The notes under the pieces are model-generated. The model searched no databases, was not told the origin of the DNA, and was given only the letters and a program-made list of their open reading frames with translations. Of a stretch of 64,000 bases of DNA, positions 1 to 9,133 are shown piece by piece. The translations under genes were made by a program, and so were the position numbers. The DNA comes from B18-G4 sp032250805 (GTDB taxonomy: Bacteria; Bacteroidota; Bacteroidia; Bacteroidales; B18-G4). Position 1 is the stretch's first letter, and each line of letters opens with the position of its first letter. The stretch is from positions 10,078 to 74,077 of the forward strand of contig JAVVEM010000013.1 of assembly GCA_032250805.1 (NCBI GenBank), given 5' to 3'.

Positions 1-1
1 A

Positions 2-886
2 ATTTTAGGTCCCATCGAAAGTGCGGCCAAAAGGATAAGTATTATGGGGGTGGCCAACAAGTTTGCCGGCATATTGAGCCCGGTCATCCTTGGAGCCATC
101 CTGCTTGAAGGAGCCGATAAGCTTACCATAGATATTGAGACTATGGATGCCGGGGCCAGGGCTGTTGTACTCGACGATCTGGCGGCGAAAGTAATTCTTC
201 CCTATATCGTAATGGCGGGTATCCTGGTATTGCTTGCAGGCCTTGTGCGTTTTTCGTCCCTGCCCGATATCGATCAGGAGGATGAAGAAGTAAACGACAG
301 GGAAAAGGCCCGCACCAGCATATGGCAATATCCATACCTGCTTTTGGGAGTTTTATCAATATTTGTATATGTCGGTGTCGAAGTGATCGCCGTCGATACG
401 TTGATACAATATGGAAGTACACTGGGTTTCGAACTCTCGGAGGCAAAGTTCTTTGCTTCCTTTACCCTGATCGGGATGATCATCGGATATTTTGTTGGCA
501 TTTTTGCAATACCAAGGTACTTGTCGCAGGCAAATGCACTCAAATATTTTGCTATTCTGGGAGTGCTTTTTTCGGTAATGGCAACCCTTACCGACGGCTA
601 CACCTCCATTCTGATGATTGCCTCCCTTGGCTTTGCCAACTCTATTATGTGGCCGGCCATATGGCCCCTGGCCATCGAAGGACTCGGAAAATTCATTAAA
701 ACCGGCTCGGCTTTGCTCATTATGGGCATTGCGGGCGGTGCCCTGCTGCCCCTTCTTTATGGTTACCTTGCCGATCTCGAACCGGTAGGGCCGACACAGG
801 CATACTGGGTAATGGTTCCCTGCTATATGTTCATTATTTACTATGCAACATATGGTCATAAAATTGGAAAAAAAACTAAAGCATAA
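2..886 (+). CDS. FucP-family sugar:H+ symporter (MFS), 5' end outside window
   Basis: Inner-membrane sugar permease of the major facilitator superfamily, fucose/glucose/galactose/GlcNAc (FucP/NagP) branch. The reading frame is open from base 2 and the first in-frame ATG (44) lies inside the conserved segment KRISIMGVANKFAG, so the gene starts before the window and the N-terminal helices are missing. About eight membrane helices remain, with a charged cytoplasmic loop (DIDQEDEEVNDREK) between halves and the family's typical C-terminal helices. Downstream genes, nearly without gaps, encode a sugar nucleotidyltransferase, a sugar kinase and two glycosidases, so it probably imports a monosaccharide released by them. 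Family assignment is firm; the substrate (GlcNAc, galactose, mannose or fucose) is inference. Confidence 0.85.
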   Translation: MLGPIESAAKRISIMGVANKFAGILSPVILGAILLEGADKLTIDIETMDAGARAVVLDDLAAKVILPYIVMAGILVLLAGLVRFSSLPDIDQEDEEVNDREKARTSIWQYPYLLLGVLSIFVYVGVEVIAVDTLIQYGSTLGFELSEAKFFASFTLIGMIIGYFVGIFAIPRYLSQANALKYFAILGVLFSVMATLTDGYTSILMIASLGFANSIMWPAIWPLAIEGLGKFIKTGSALLIMGIAGGALLPLLYGYLADLEPVGPTQAYWVMVPCYMFIIYYATYGHKIGKKTKA

Positions 887-893
887 GCTTGCT

Positions 894-1796
894 ATGAAAC
901 CAACTTTATTAATCCTTGCCGCCGGGATCGGAAGCCGTTATGGTGGCGTGAAACAAATGGATGCCATTGGCCCCGGAGGCGAGAGCATAATCGACTATTC
1001 AGTATATGATGCCATCAGGGCCGGCTTTGCAAAGATCGTCTTCGTGATCAGCAAACAGATCGAAACCGACTTTAAGAAGATATGGGAGCCCAGGCTGGCC
1101 GGACGCATCAACCATGCTTTCGTGATCCAGGATCCTGACGACCTGCCTGGAGGTTTTCAAAGGCCCCCCGATCGCGTTAAACCCTGGGGTACCGGGCAGG
1201 CCGTACTGGCAGGCAGGCATGCCATTGATACACCCTTTGCCGTGATCAATGCCGACGATTTCTATGGCAGGGAGGCATACAGGCTGATATCTGAATACCT
1301 CAGCGAAAATCCCGAACCGGCAAAATACTGCATGGTTGGTTACCAGCTTCGCAATACCTTATCGGAATATGGAACCGTGTCGCGGGGGGTATGCGCTTTC
1401 GATGATGATCGTTACCTGACTGAAATAACCGAAATTACCAACATCGGAAAAAAAGGCGATACAACAGGCTACGAAACAAAGGAAAATAAATTTGCAGAGC
1501 TTTCGGGCAATACGCTTGTCTCGATGAATATCTGGGGATTTAAGCCGGGCCTGTTCCAAAACCTGGCTTCGGGCTTTCAGACATTTCTCGAAAGCAACAT
1601 CAACAACAATAAGGCCGAGTTCCTGCTGCCCTCAGTGATCAATGAGATGGTGAAAAAAGGGCAGGTAAGCGTAAAGATGCTCGAAACTGATTTTCCCTGG
1701 TTCGGTGTAACATACAGGGACGACAGGCCGGCCACGGTAAAAAAGATCAATGATATGATAGAAAAGGGGGATTATCCCCCCGAAATATGGAGATAA
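894..1796 (+). CDS. Sugar-1-phosphate nucleotidyltransferase family protein
   Basis: A 300-residue nucleotidyltransferase with the GT-A-like Rossmann fold. The N-terminal signature LILAAGIGSRYGGVKQM is the nucleotide-binding loop, and VINADDFYGREAY holds the metal-binding aspartates. Expected reaction: sugar-1-phosphate plus NTP gives NDP-sugar plus pyrophosphate, in the cytoplasm. The start at 894 is preferred over an in-frame ATG at 843, because the extra 17 residues are Lys-rich, overlap the transporter gene and precede the conserved first beta strand. It sits 7 bases after the permease stop and overlaps the following kinase gene, so the pair is probably translationally coupled. The kinase would make the sugar-1-phosphate used here. 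The sugar and nucleotide specificity cannot be read from the sequence. Confidence 0.85.
   Translation: MKPTLLILAAGIGSRYGGVKQMDAIGPGGESIIDYSVYDAIRAGFAKIVFVISKQIETDFKKIWEPRLAGRINHAFVIQDPDDLPGGFQRPPDRVKPWGTGQAVLAGRHAIDTPFAVINADDFYGREAYRLISEYLSENPEPAKYCMVGYQLRNTLSEYGTVSRGVCAFDDDRYLTEITEITNIGKKGDTTGYETKENKFAELSGNTLVSMNIWGFKPGLFQNLASGFQTFLESNINNNKAEFLLPSVINEMVKKGQVSVKMLETDFPWFGVTYRDDRPATVKKINDMIEKGDYPPEIWR
1766..1780 (+). promoter_or_regulatory. Perfect hairpin just before the kinase start
   Basis: GGGGGA and TCCCCC pair perfectly around a TTA loop. The hairpin lies inside the end of the nucleotidyltransferase gene, 6 bases before the kinase ATG at 1787. In the mRNA it would sit over the ribosome landing zone of the kinase and could make its translation depend on ribosomes finishing the upstream gene. 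The structure is directly visible; the role is inference. Confidence 0.4.
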
Positions 1797-2884
1797 TTAT
1801 GGGCGAAACCAGATTTTCAGAAATTTTAATTAACTACGGCATCGATCCTGAAGTATGTAACATCAGCGAGTTTACACGCGGACATATCAATGATTCATAC
1901 ATCGTTGAGGTGCAGCAGTCATACCGTTTCTTTCTGCAACGCATTAATCATCATGTGTTTAAAGATCCTGGCGGGCTCATCGAAAATCATGTGAAAGTGA
2001 ATGATGCCATGGCCGCACATTATGGTGGAGAGAAAAAAAGCCCCTATCCGCGCATTATCAAAAACAAAGACCAAAAATATTTTTGTAACGATCGTGAAGG
2101 TAATTTCTGGCGGTTATTGGAATTTGTTCCCGGCAGCCGCTCATTTAATATTGCCTCCACAAGCGCGATCGCTTATGAAGGGGCAGCAGCCTTCGGTGCT
2201 TTTCAAACGGTTATGAACAAGGAGAGACCGTCGGCATATATAACTACAATACCTGGCTTTCACCACCTGGGTAACAGGCTGCGCCAACTGCAGAAGGCTG
2301 TGGAGGTTAATCCCAAAGGGCGCGTGAACAACGCCCGCCCCGAGATTACCTTTGTATTCGACCGTATGGAATATGCCACAAAACTGGAGAAACTTCTCCT
2401 GAAAAAGATCATCCCCCTAAGGGTAACGCATAACGATACAAAACTCAATAATGTACTGTTTAAAGAGAATGAGATAAAATACATTTGCGTTGTCGATCTC
2501 GATACGGTGATGCCGGGAACTGTTCTATATGACTATGGCGATATGGTGCGCACATTTACAAGTCCGGTTGAAGAAGATGAACCGGATCCGTCAAAAGTGC
2601 TGCTGCGAACGGATATTTTTGAAGCCCTTACAAAAGGTTATCTAGGGGCATTGAAAGACAGTCTTACAACAGGCGAAAAAGAACACCTTCTTTTTGGGGC
2701 AAAAGTAATGCTGCTGATGATCGGTACGCGTTTTCTTACCGATTTTCTCGAAGGCGACCATTACTTCAAAATAGCCAGAAAAGAGCATAACCTCGATCGC
2801 AGCAGGAATCAGTTTGCACTGCTGAAACAGTTGGAGGATAAAGAAAACAGACTGCAGGCGATCATCAGGTCGTGCCTGCAATAA
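1787..2884 (+). CDS. NahK-like N-acetylhexosamine/sugar 1-kinase (APH fold)
   Basis: Cytoplasmic kinase of the aminoglycoside phosphotransferase (APH/choline kinase) fold, 365 residues, resembling N-acetylhexosamine 1-kinase (NahK) of the lacto-N-biose pathway; Bacteroidota homologues were long mislabelled mucin desulfatases. Visible signatures are FTRGHINDSYIV (glycine-rich loop region), the catalytic loop VTHNDTKLNNVLF and the metal-binding segment VVDLDTVMPGTVLYDYGD. The start at 1787 overlaps the preceding gene by 10 bases; an in-frame ATG at 1799 is an alternative. Its position next to a nucleotidyltransferase suggests a two-step salvage route from free sugar to sugar-1-phosphate to NDP-sugar. 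The fold is certain. GlcNAc or GalNAc as substrate is likely but unproven, and mannose or galactose is possible given the neighbouring glycosidases. Confidence 0.8.
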   Translation: MEIIMGETRFSEILINYGIDPEVCNISEFTRGHINDSYIVEVQQSYRFFLQRINHHVFKDPGGLIENHVKVNDAMAAHYGGEKKSPYPRIIKNKDQKYFCNDREGNFWRLLEFVPGSRSFNIASTSAIAYEGAAAFGAFQTVMNKERPSAYITTIPGFHHLGNRLRQLQKAVEVNPKGRVNNARPEITFVFDRMEYATKLEKLLLKKIIPLRVTHNDTKLNNVLFKENEIKYICVVDLDTVMPGTVLYDYGDMVRTFTSPVEEDEPDPSKVLLRTDIFEALTKGYLGALKDSLTTGEKEHLLFGAKVMLLMIGTRFLTDFLEGDHYFKIARKEHNLDRSRNQFALLKQLEDKENRLQAIIRSCLQ

Positions 2885-2925
2885 TGAGCCTGGCTCAATG
2901 CAAGCAATTGTAAAAATTGTTCCTT

Positions 2926-5900
2926 ATGAAAAAAACACTGATCATTATTGTAATGTCCTTTTTTGGAATGCCTGTACTCCTTGCACAGAACTCACCGGGC
3001 CACGACTGGGAAAACCCTGCGATTATTTCTGTAAATAAAGAAGCTCCACATGTGAGTATGATCCCCTTTGCATCGGTCGACAAGGCCCTGAAGGGCAATA
3101 TGCAGGGAAGCAGGTACTATAAAAGCCTGAATGGCGACTGGAAGTTTTACTGGGTTGAAAAGCCTGCCGACAGGCCGGAAGACTTTTTTAAGACAAGCTA
3201 TTCGGATAAGGAGTGGAACAGCATAGCGGTACCTTCCAACTGGGAACTGCAGGGATATGGAATCCCCATTTATGTGAATCAGCCCTATGAGTTTACCGAC
3301 GATCCTGTGCCACCTGAAATTCCTGACGATTACAACCCGGTTGGCGCTTACCGGACCACTTTCACTATTCCGCCTGGATGGTACGGGCGCGAAATATTTA
3401 TTCATTTCGGGGCCGTTAAGTCGGCCATGTATCTTTGGGTCAACGGTGAAAAAGTAGGCTACAGCCAGGGAAGCAAGCTACCGGCCGAATTTAATATTAC
3501 TTCGTTCATTCGTGAGGGCGAAAACCTTCTGGCTGTTGAAGTATACCGCTGGTCGGATGGTTCTTACCTCGAGTGCCAGGACTTCTGGCGTATCAGCGGA
3601 ATTGAGCGGGACGTATTCCTGTGGTCGGCTCCCACGGTCCATATCAGGGATTTTTGGGTGAAAGCCGGCCTGGACGATGCTTATCAGAATGGGGTACTCA
3701 GCATCGATATGGATATAAGGAATTACGACCCCGACAACAAATTCAGGGGAGGGAAAGCCGAAATGCAATTGTTCGACCCTGCAGGGGAAATGATCCGCAG
3801 CAGGGAACTGGAATTCTCCATGGAAAAGGGAGAATGTTGCGATTCGTTGTTTTTTGATGAAATGATCATTCCTGAGGTGTTGCAATGGTCGGCCGAAAAA
3901 CCAAACCTTTATACCCTGGTGTTAAGTCTCAGCAATAAGAAGGGCGACCTGCTGGAGGCCCTGAGCTGTAAAACCGGTTTCCGCGAAGTGGAGCTGAAGA
4001 ATGGCCTGCTTTATGTCAATGGCAGTTATGTTTTGATCAAAGGCGTGAACAGGCATGAGCATGATGAGAAAACAGGCCATGTTGTTGATGAGCGTACGAT
4101 GCGTCAGGACCTTGGACTGATGAAAATGAATAACATGAACACGGTTCGCACCAGCCATTATCCGAATGATCCGCTCTGGTACCAATTATGCGATGAGTAC
4201 GGCTTGTATGTGATCGATGAGGCCAATATTGAGTCGCATGGGATGGGATATCACCCCGACCGTACCCTGGGCAATAATCCCGTGTGGAAAGAAGCCCATC
4301 TCGACCGCATCCGCCGTATGGTCGAAAGAGATAAAAATCATCCCTCGGTCATTATCTGGTCGATGGGAAATGAAGCCGGCGATGGCGTTAATTTTGAAGC
4401 TGCTTCCGACTGGATCCACAAAAGGGATCCGTCACGCCCGGTGCATTATGAACGTGCCCTGACAAGGCCGCATACCGACATCTATTGCCCGATGTATCCC
4501 GGCCTGGCGTATCTTGAAAAATGGGCCACAGGCGACGACCCCCGTACACTTATCATGTGCGAATATGCCCACGCTATGGGCAATAGCACCGGTAACCTGA
4601 AAGAATACTGGGACCTGATCAGGAAATTTGATAAACTACAGGGGGGATGCATCTGGGACTGGGTTGACCAGGGGATCCTGCAAACTGATGAAGAAGGAAA
4701 CGAATATTGGGCTTATGGTGGCGATTTTGGTCCCGAAGGAACTCCCTCCGACTATAATTTTTGTGCCAATGGCCTGATCAATCCCGACAGGAGCATCCAT
4801 CCGGGTCTTCACGAAGTGAAAAAAGTATACCAATCGATAATTTTTAGCAGGGATAGCGTTTTTAACCAAAAGATAAACGTGTATAATGAGTATAATTTTA
4901 CCGACCTGAACGAATTTGATTTCTTTTACCTGATGTATGCCGACGGCAGGCGTATTTCGGGTGGCGACCTTCCTGCAATAAATTGCCCGCCAGGAGAAAC
5001 AGCCAGTTTTGTGATCCCACTGAATGAAGCCTTTACAGAACCCGGAATTGAGTATTTCTTTAATGTTCATGCACGCATTAAATCCGGAGGCGGAATGCTG
5101 CCCACAGGCTATGTGGTGGCCTCCGAACAGTTTGAGATGCCTTTTACTGCTATGACCGAGATGATCAGACCCGGACAAAACCCCGGACTGAAAACCACCG
5201 ATACTGAGCAAATAGTGAAAGTAGCCGGCGAAAATTTCTTTCTTTCATTTAATAAGGAAACAGGCGAACTTACATCATACACCTACGCCTTTAAAGATCT
5301 GGTGTTAAAAGCACCAATACCCTGGTTCTGGCGCGAACCAACCGATAACGACCATGGCTTTGGAATGTATAAAGAGATGCAGCCATGGAAAAAAGCATCA
5401 GAAAACCGCCGGCTCACCAGCTTTCAGATCATCAGCTCCAACACACGAAAAGTGATCCTGCTGGCCAGATATGAATTGCCTGATGTATACGCGGATTTCA
5501 GCCTGAATTATGAGGTTAATATGGATGGAGAGGTTATGATGACCGCCACCTTCCACCCCGGCGACAGCGCCCTGCCCGATATGCCGCGCTTTGGCCTTTA
5601 CATGGAAATGAACGGCACCTTTGATAATGTTAAATGGTTCGGAAGGGGGCCTTTCGAAAATTATGTCGACAGGAAAACGGTTGCTTTTGTCGGCCTTTAT
5701 GGTGGAAGTGTACAAGAACAGCACTTTTCATATATACGGCCGCAGGAAAACGGCAATAAATGCGATGTGCGCTGGATGAAACTTACCGATCAGCTCGGCG
5801 ATGGACTGTTCTTCTCATCTGATGACCTCTTCGAATTTACTGTTCAGCATTACCGGCCGGCCGATATTGCGCAGGAATCCAGAAGCAGTGGCATGCATAG

Positions 5901-6060
5901 CGTCGATGTTCCGGAAAGAAATATGGTCGCCATTAACCTCGACCTTTTTCAGATGGGAGTAGGCGGAAACAATAGCTGGGGTGCACGCCCGATTGAACAA
6001 TACCGATATCCTGCCAAAGAATACAGCTTTACCATTAAAATTAAACCGGTGAAACGATAA
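2926..6060 (+). CDS. Glycoside hydrolase family 2 beta-galactosidase, exported
   Basis: LacZ-type GH2 enzyme of 1044 residues with a signal peptide (MKKTLIIIVMSFFGMPVLLAQ), so it acts in the periplasm or at the surface. Domain order: sugar-binding jelly roll (about 50-220), immunoglobulin-like domain, TIM barrel (about 340-640), then the DUF4981 and small beta-galactosidase C-terminal domains. The acid/base is Glu483 in SMGNEAG and the nucleophile is Glu546 in MCEYAHAMGNS, both as in E. coli LacZ. The length matches LacZ. A TTG nine bases upstream is in frame but would precede the signal peptide, so 2926 is chosen. It lies 41 bases after the sugar kinase and 71 bases before the GH92 gene, in the same operon. 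Terminal beta-galactosides of glycans are the likely targets. Confidence 0.92.
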   Translation: MKKTLIIIVMSFFGMPVLLAQNSPGHDWENPAIISVNKEAPHVSMIPFASVDKALKGNMQGSRYYKSLNGDWKFYWVEKPADRPEDFFKTSYSDKEWNSIAVPSNWELQGYGIPIYVNQPYEFTDDPVPPEIPDDYNPVGAYRTTFTIPPGWYGREIFIHFGAVKSAMYLWVNGEKVGYSQGSKLPAEFNITSFIREGENLLAVEVYRWSDGSYLECQDFWRISGIERDVFLWSAPTVHIRDFWVKAGLDDAYQNGVLSIDMDIRNYDPDNKFRGGKAEMQLFDPAGEMIRSRELEFSMEKGECCDSLFFDEMIIPEVLQWSAEKPNLYTLVLSLSNKKGDLLEALSCKTGFREVELKNGLLYVNGSYVLIKGVNRHEHDEKTGHVVDERTMRQDLGLMKMNNMNTVRTSHYPNDPLWYQLCDEYGLYVIDEANIESHGMGYHPDRTLGNNPVWKEAHLDRIRRMVERDKNHPSVIIWSMGNEAGDGVNFEAASDWIHKRDPSRPVHYERALTRPHTDIYCPMYPGLAYLEKWATGDDPRTLIMCEYAHAMGNSTGNLKEYWDLIRKFDKLQGGCIWDWVDQGILQTDEEGNEYWAYGGDFGPEGTPSDYNFCANGLINPDRSIHPGLHEVKKVYQSIIFSRDSVFNQKINVYNEYNFTDLNEFDFFYLMYADGRRISGGDLPAINCPPGETASFVIPLNEAFTEPGIEYFFNVHARIKSGGGMLPTGYVVASEQFEMPFTAMTEMIRPGQNPGLKTTDTEQIVKVAGENFFLSFNKETGELTSYTYAFKDLVLKAPIPWFWREPTDNDHGFGMYKEMQPWKKASENRRLTSFQIISSNTRKVILLARYELPDVYADFSLNYEVNMDGEVMMTATFHPGDSALPDMPRFGLYMEMNGTFDNVKWFGRGPFENYVDRKTVAFVGLYGGSVQEQHFSYIRPQENGNKCDVRWMKLTDQLGDGLFFSSDDLFEFTVQHYRPADIAQESRSSGMHSVDVPERNMVAINLDLFQMGVGGNNSWGARPIEQYRYPAKEYSFTIKIKPVKR

Positions 6061-6131
6061 GCTTTAAATTACTTCATGCATATACCGCGGTGAATGCCAT
6101 GAAAATATTGTATACTAAAAATTTTTACCCA

Positions 6132-9113
6132 ATGCATAAACAACAAAATCTAAAGACTTTCATTCTTAGCCTTTCATTCATTGTTTTGATTTTAACGGCT
6201 TGTGAAAATGATAAGCGGCCCGAAACTCCTGCCGGCTATGTTAATCCTTTTATTGGCACCGACGGGCACGGACATACATATCCCGGGGCGATGGTCCCTT
6301 TTGGTATGGTACAGCTCAGCCCCGATACGCGCAAAGACAGCTGGGACGGTTGTTCGGGATACCATTACAGCGATGACAGGATCTATGGGTTCAGCCACAC
6401 CCACCTGAGTGGCACCGGGGTTGGCGATTATGGCGATATCAGGCTTATGCCCTGGAGCGGGAATATCGATACCTTGCTCGGGATCTGCGAAAAGAAACAA
6501 TTGCCCTATGCCACATTTTCGCATGATGAGGAAAAAGCAGGAGCGGGATATTACGAAGTTGAATTCAGGGAACCGGGCATTGAAGTGGAACTGGCCGTTG
6601 GACAAAGAAGCGGATTTCATGTGTATGAGTTTGAGGATGAAGAAAACAAATTTGTGTATCTCGACCTCTACGAGGGAGCCACATCAGATAATATCCTCGG
6701 CCTGGAGCTTAACATCGTGAATGAAAACACCCTTTCAGGCTTGAAAAGGACGCAGGGCTGGGCACAGGATCAGTATGTGTATTTCTATGCCGTATTTTCT
6801 GAACCATTTAACGAAGTGATGGTGCTGGAGAATGGCAAACGAATTGATGGGAGCACCTTTTCTTCATCTGAAGACCTGAAAGCGATCCTTTCCTTTACGG
6901 GTGATCAGGAAAAGATCATGGCTAAAGTAGGGATCTCGGCAGTGGATACGGAAGGCGCGCGGAAGAACCTTGAATCGGAGATCCCGGCGTGGGATTTTAA
7001 TGGCCTGAAACAAAAAGCTTTTGATTCGTGGAATGAGGAACTGGGCCGGATCGAAGTGGAGGGCGGCACCAAAGAGCAAAAAATTATTTTTTATACTGCT
7101 TTGTACCATGCATATCTGGCTCCTTATATTTATTCTGATGTTGATGGCCGCTATCGCGGGCATGACATGGAAATACATACTGCCGATGGATTTGAGATGT
7201 ATACCGTTTTTTCGTTATGGGATACTTTCAGGGCTTTGCATCCTCTCTTCACGATCACACAACAGCAAAGAACCAACGATCTTATTAAGTCAATGATTGA
7301 TATGTATGATAAGGGTGGTTTGCTGCCCGTTTGGGAACTCGCAGCAAACGAAACCTGGTGTATGATCGGTTATCACTCCGTTCCCGTCATTGCCGATGCA
7401 TATCTGAAAGGTATCCGTGGCTACGATGTTGCGAAAGCTTTTGAAGCCATGAAAAAAAGCAGTATGACCGACCGCGAAGGTCTCAAATATTACCGGCAAT
7501 ATGGATATATCCCGGCCGACCTTGATGGGTCGTCGGTTTCAAAAACGCTCGAATATGCCTACGACGACTGGTGTATTGCCACCATGGGAAAAGAACTGGG
7601 CCATGATGAAGATTATGCATACTATATCAAGCGGGCCCAGTACTATAAGAACATCTTCGATCCCGGCACGGGATTTATGCGCGGCCGAATGAATGGAATG
7701 TGGGTAACCCCCTTTGATCCTGTGGAGGTAAACTTTATGCTTACCGAAGCAAATACCTGGCAGTATACTTTTTTTGTGCCACAGGATGTAAGCGGAATGA
7801 TGCAATTGTTGGGGGGACTGGAAAAATTCAGTAAAAAGCTCGATGAAATGTTCAAGGCTGCCACCGGTATGAGCGGACGTCACCAGAGCGATATCACCGG
7901 GCTGATAGGGCAATATGCACACGGAAATGAGCCAAGCCACCATATGGCATACCTCTATAATTTTTGCGGCGAACCCTGGAAAACCCAGGAACTCGTCAGG
8001 GAGATCATGTCCGGACAATACAGCGACAAGCCTGATGGCCTTTGTGGCAATGAAGACTGCGGGCAGATGTCGGCATGGTACGTGCTTAGCGCCATGGGAT
8101 TTTACCCTGTTACCCCCGGAACAAATTATTATGTTACCGGAAGCCCTGTGTTCGATAAGATTACGATCCGCCTTGAAAACGGGAATACCTGTGTGATCGA
8201 GGCAAAAAATAACTCACCGGAAAATAAATACATTCAGTCGGCAACGCTCAACGGCAATCCCCTTATGCAATCATATATTTTATACGAAAATATTATGGAT
8301 GGAGGCCATTTTGTGTTTGAGATGGGCCCACTGCCAAACAAGCTATGGGGGACCGGCGAAGACAATATTCCCGTAACCGGCATAAACGATGAGCTGATCA
8401 CTCCTGCACCTTACCTTAGTGCCGGTTCGCGCACTTTTACCCATAGCATAACAGTGGGCATGGATTGCCTCAACCCTGAGGCAGTGATCTATTATACCAT
8501 CGATGGCAGTGAACCAGGCCTGAATTCGAAAATATTTACAGCTGATTTCACACTCACAGAAAATACGACAGTGAGGGCTTTCGCTCTTGCACCCGGAAAA
8601 CACCGCAGCAAGACGGTTGGCGGAGTATTCAGCCACATGCCTGCCGGACGAAAAGTGACCTACAATACCTCCTATGATCCGCAATATACTGCCGGGGGCG
8701 AAGTCGCTCTGATCGACCTGATCCGGGGCAGCGACAATTTCCAGACAGGATCATGGCAGGGATTTCACGGAGTGGATGTTGATGTTCTTGTTGATCTTGG
8801 TGAATTGCAAAAAGTTGATATGATCAGTGCCGGATTCCTGCAGGATCAGAACAGTTGGATATTTATGCCTGAATATGTTGTATTTTCGGTTTCTGCCGAT
8901 GGTGTGAATTATGAAATGCTGGCAAAAGAGAACAATAGGATCGATGCAAAAAAGGATGGCAGAATTACGCATAACTTTTCTGTTATTCCGCCCGGCGAAA
9001 TGATCCGGTTCGTGAAGGTATATGCCAAAAACCGGGGCACATGCCCCGAATGGCATCCAGGGGCAGGCGAGCCGGCCTGGTTGTTTATTGATGAGGTGAG
9101 TTTCGGGCATTAA
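6132..9113 (+). CDS. GH92 alpha-mannosidase lipoprotein with CHB_HEX and F5/8C domains
   Basis: Calcium-dependent exo-alpha-mannosidase of family GH92, 993 residues from the ATG at 6132. An earlier in-frame ATG at 6090 would put a poor leader in front of the signal peptide. The lipobox LTAC places the mature protein on a membrane, probably the outer one. The GH92 core begins at YVNPFIGTDGHGH; the general acid is Glu600 in GNEPSHH, and the base pocket is the GNEDCGQ motif at about 639-645. After the core come a chitobiase/beta-hexosaminidase-like C-terminal domain (about 765-830, IYYTIDGSEPG) and an F5/8-type discoidin carbohydrate-binding domain to the end. Last gene of the glycan operon. It probably trims alpha-1,2-linked (or other alpha) mannose from N-glycans or mannans; the linkage is not readable. 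Confidence 0.92.
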   Translation: MHKQQNLKTFILSLSFIVLILTACENDKRPETPAGYVNPFIGTDGHGHTYPGAMVPFGMVQLSPDTRKDSWDGCSGYHYSDDRIYGFSHTHLSGTGVGDYGDIRLMPWSGNIDTLLGICEKKQLPYATFSHDEEKAGAGYYEVEFREPGIEVELAVGQRSGFHVYEFEDEENKFVYLDLYEGATSDNILGLELNIVNENTLSGLKRTQGWAQDQYVYFYAVFSEPFNEVMVLENGKRIDGSTFSSSEDLKAILSFTGDQEKIMAKVGISAVDTEGARKNLESEIPAWDFNGLKQKAFDSWNEELGRIEVEGGTKEQKIIFYTALYHAYLAPYIYSDVDGRYRGHDMEIHTADGFEMYTVFSLWDTFRALHPLFTITQQQRTNDLIKSMIDMYDKGGLLPVWELAANETWCMIGYHSVPVIADAYLKGIRGYDVAKAFEAMKKSSMTDREGLKYYRQYGYIPADLDGSSVSKTLEYAYDDWCIATMGKELGHDEDYAYYIKRAQYYKNIFDPGTGFMRGRMNGMWVTPFDPVEVNFMLTEANTWQYTFFVPQDVSGMMQLLGGLEKFSKKLDEMFKAATGMSGRHQSDITGLIGQYAHGNEPSHHMAYLYNFCGEPWKTQELVREIMSGQYSDKPDGLCGNEDCGQMSAWYVLSAMGFYPVTPGTNYYVTGSPVFDKITIRLENGNTCVIEAKNNSPENKYIQSATLNGNPLMQSYILYENIMDGGHFVFEMGPLPNKLWGTGEDNIPVTGINDELITPAPYLSAGSRTFTHSITVGMDCLNPEAVIYYTIDGSEPGLNSKIFTADFTLTENTTVRAFALAPGKHRSKTVGGVFSHMPAGRKVTYNTSYDPQYTAGGEVALIDLIRGSDNFQTGSWQGFHGVDVDVLVDLGELQKVDMISAGFLQDQNSWIFMPEYVVFSVSADGVNYEMLAKENNRIDAKKDGRITHNFSVIPPGEMIRFVKVYAKNRGTCPEWHPGAGEPAWLFIDEVSFGH

Positions 9114-9133
9114 CAGCCTGAAGACTCTTGCGG

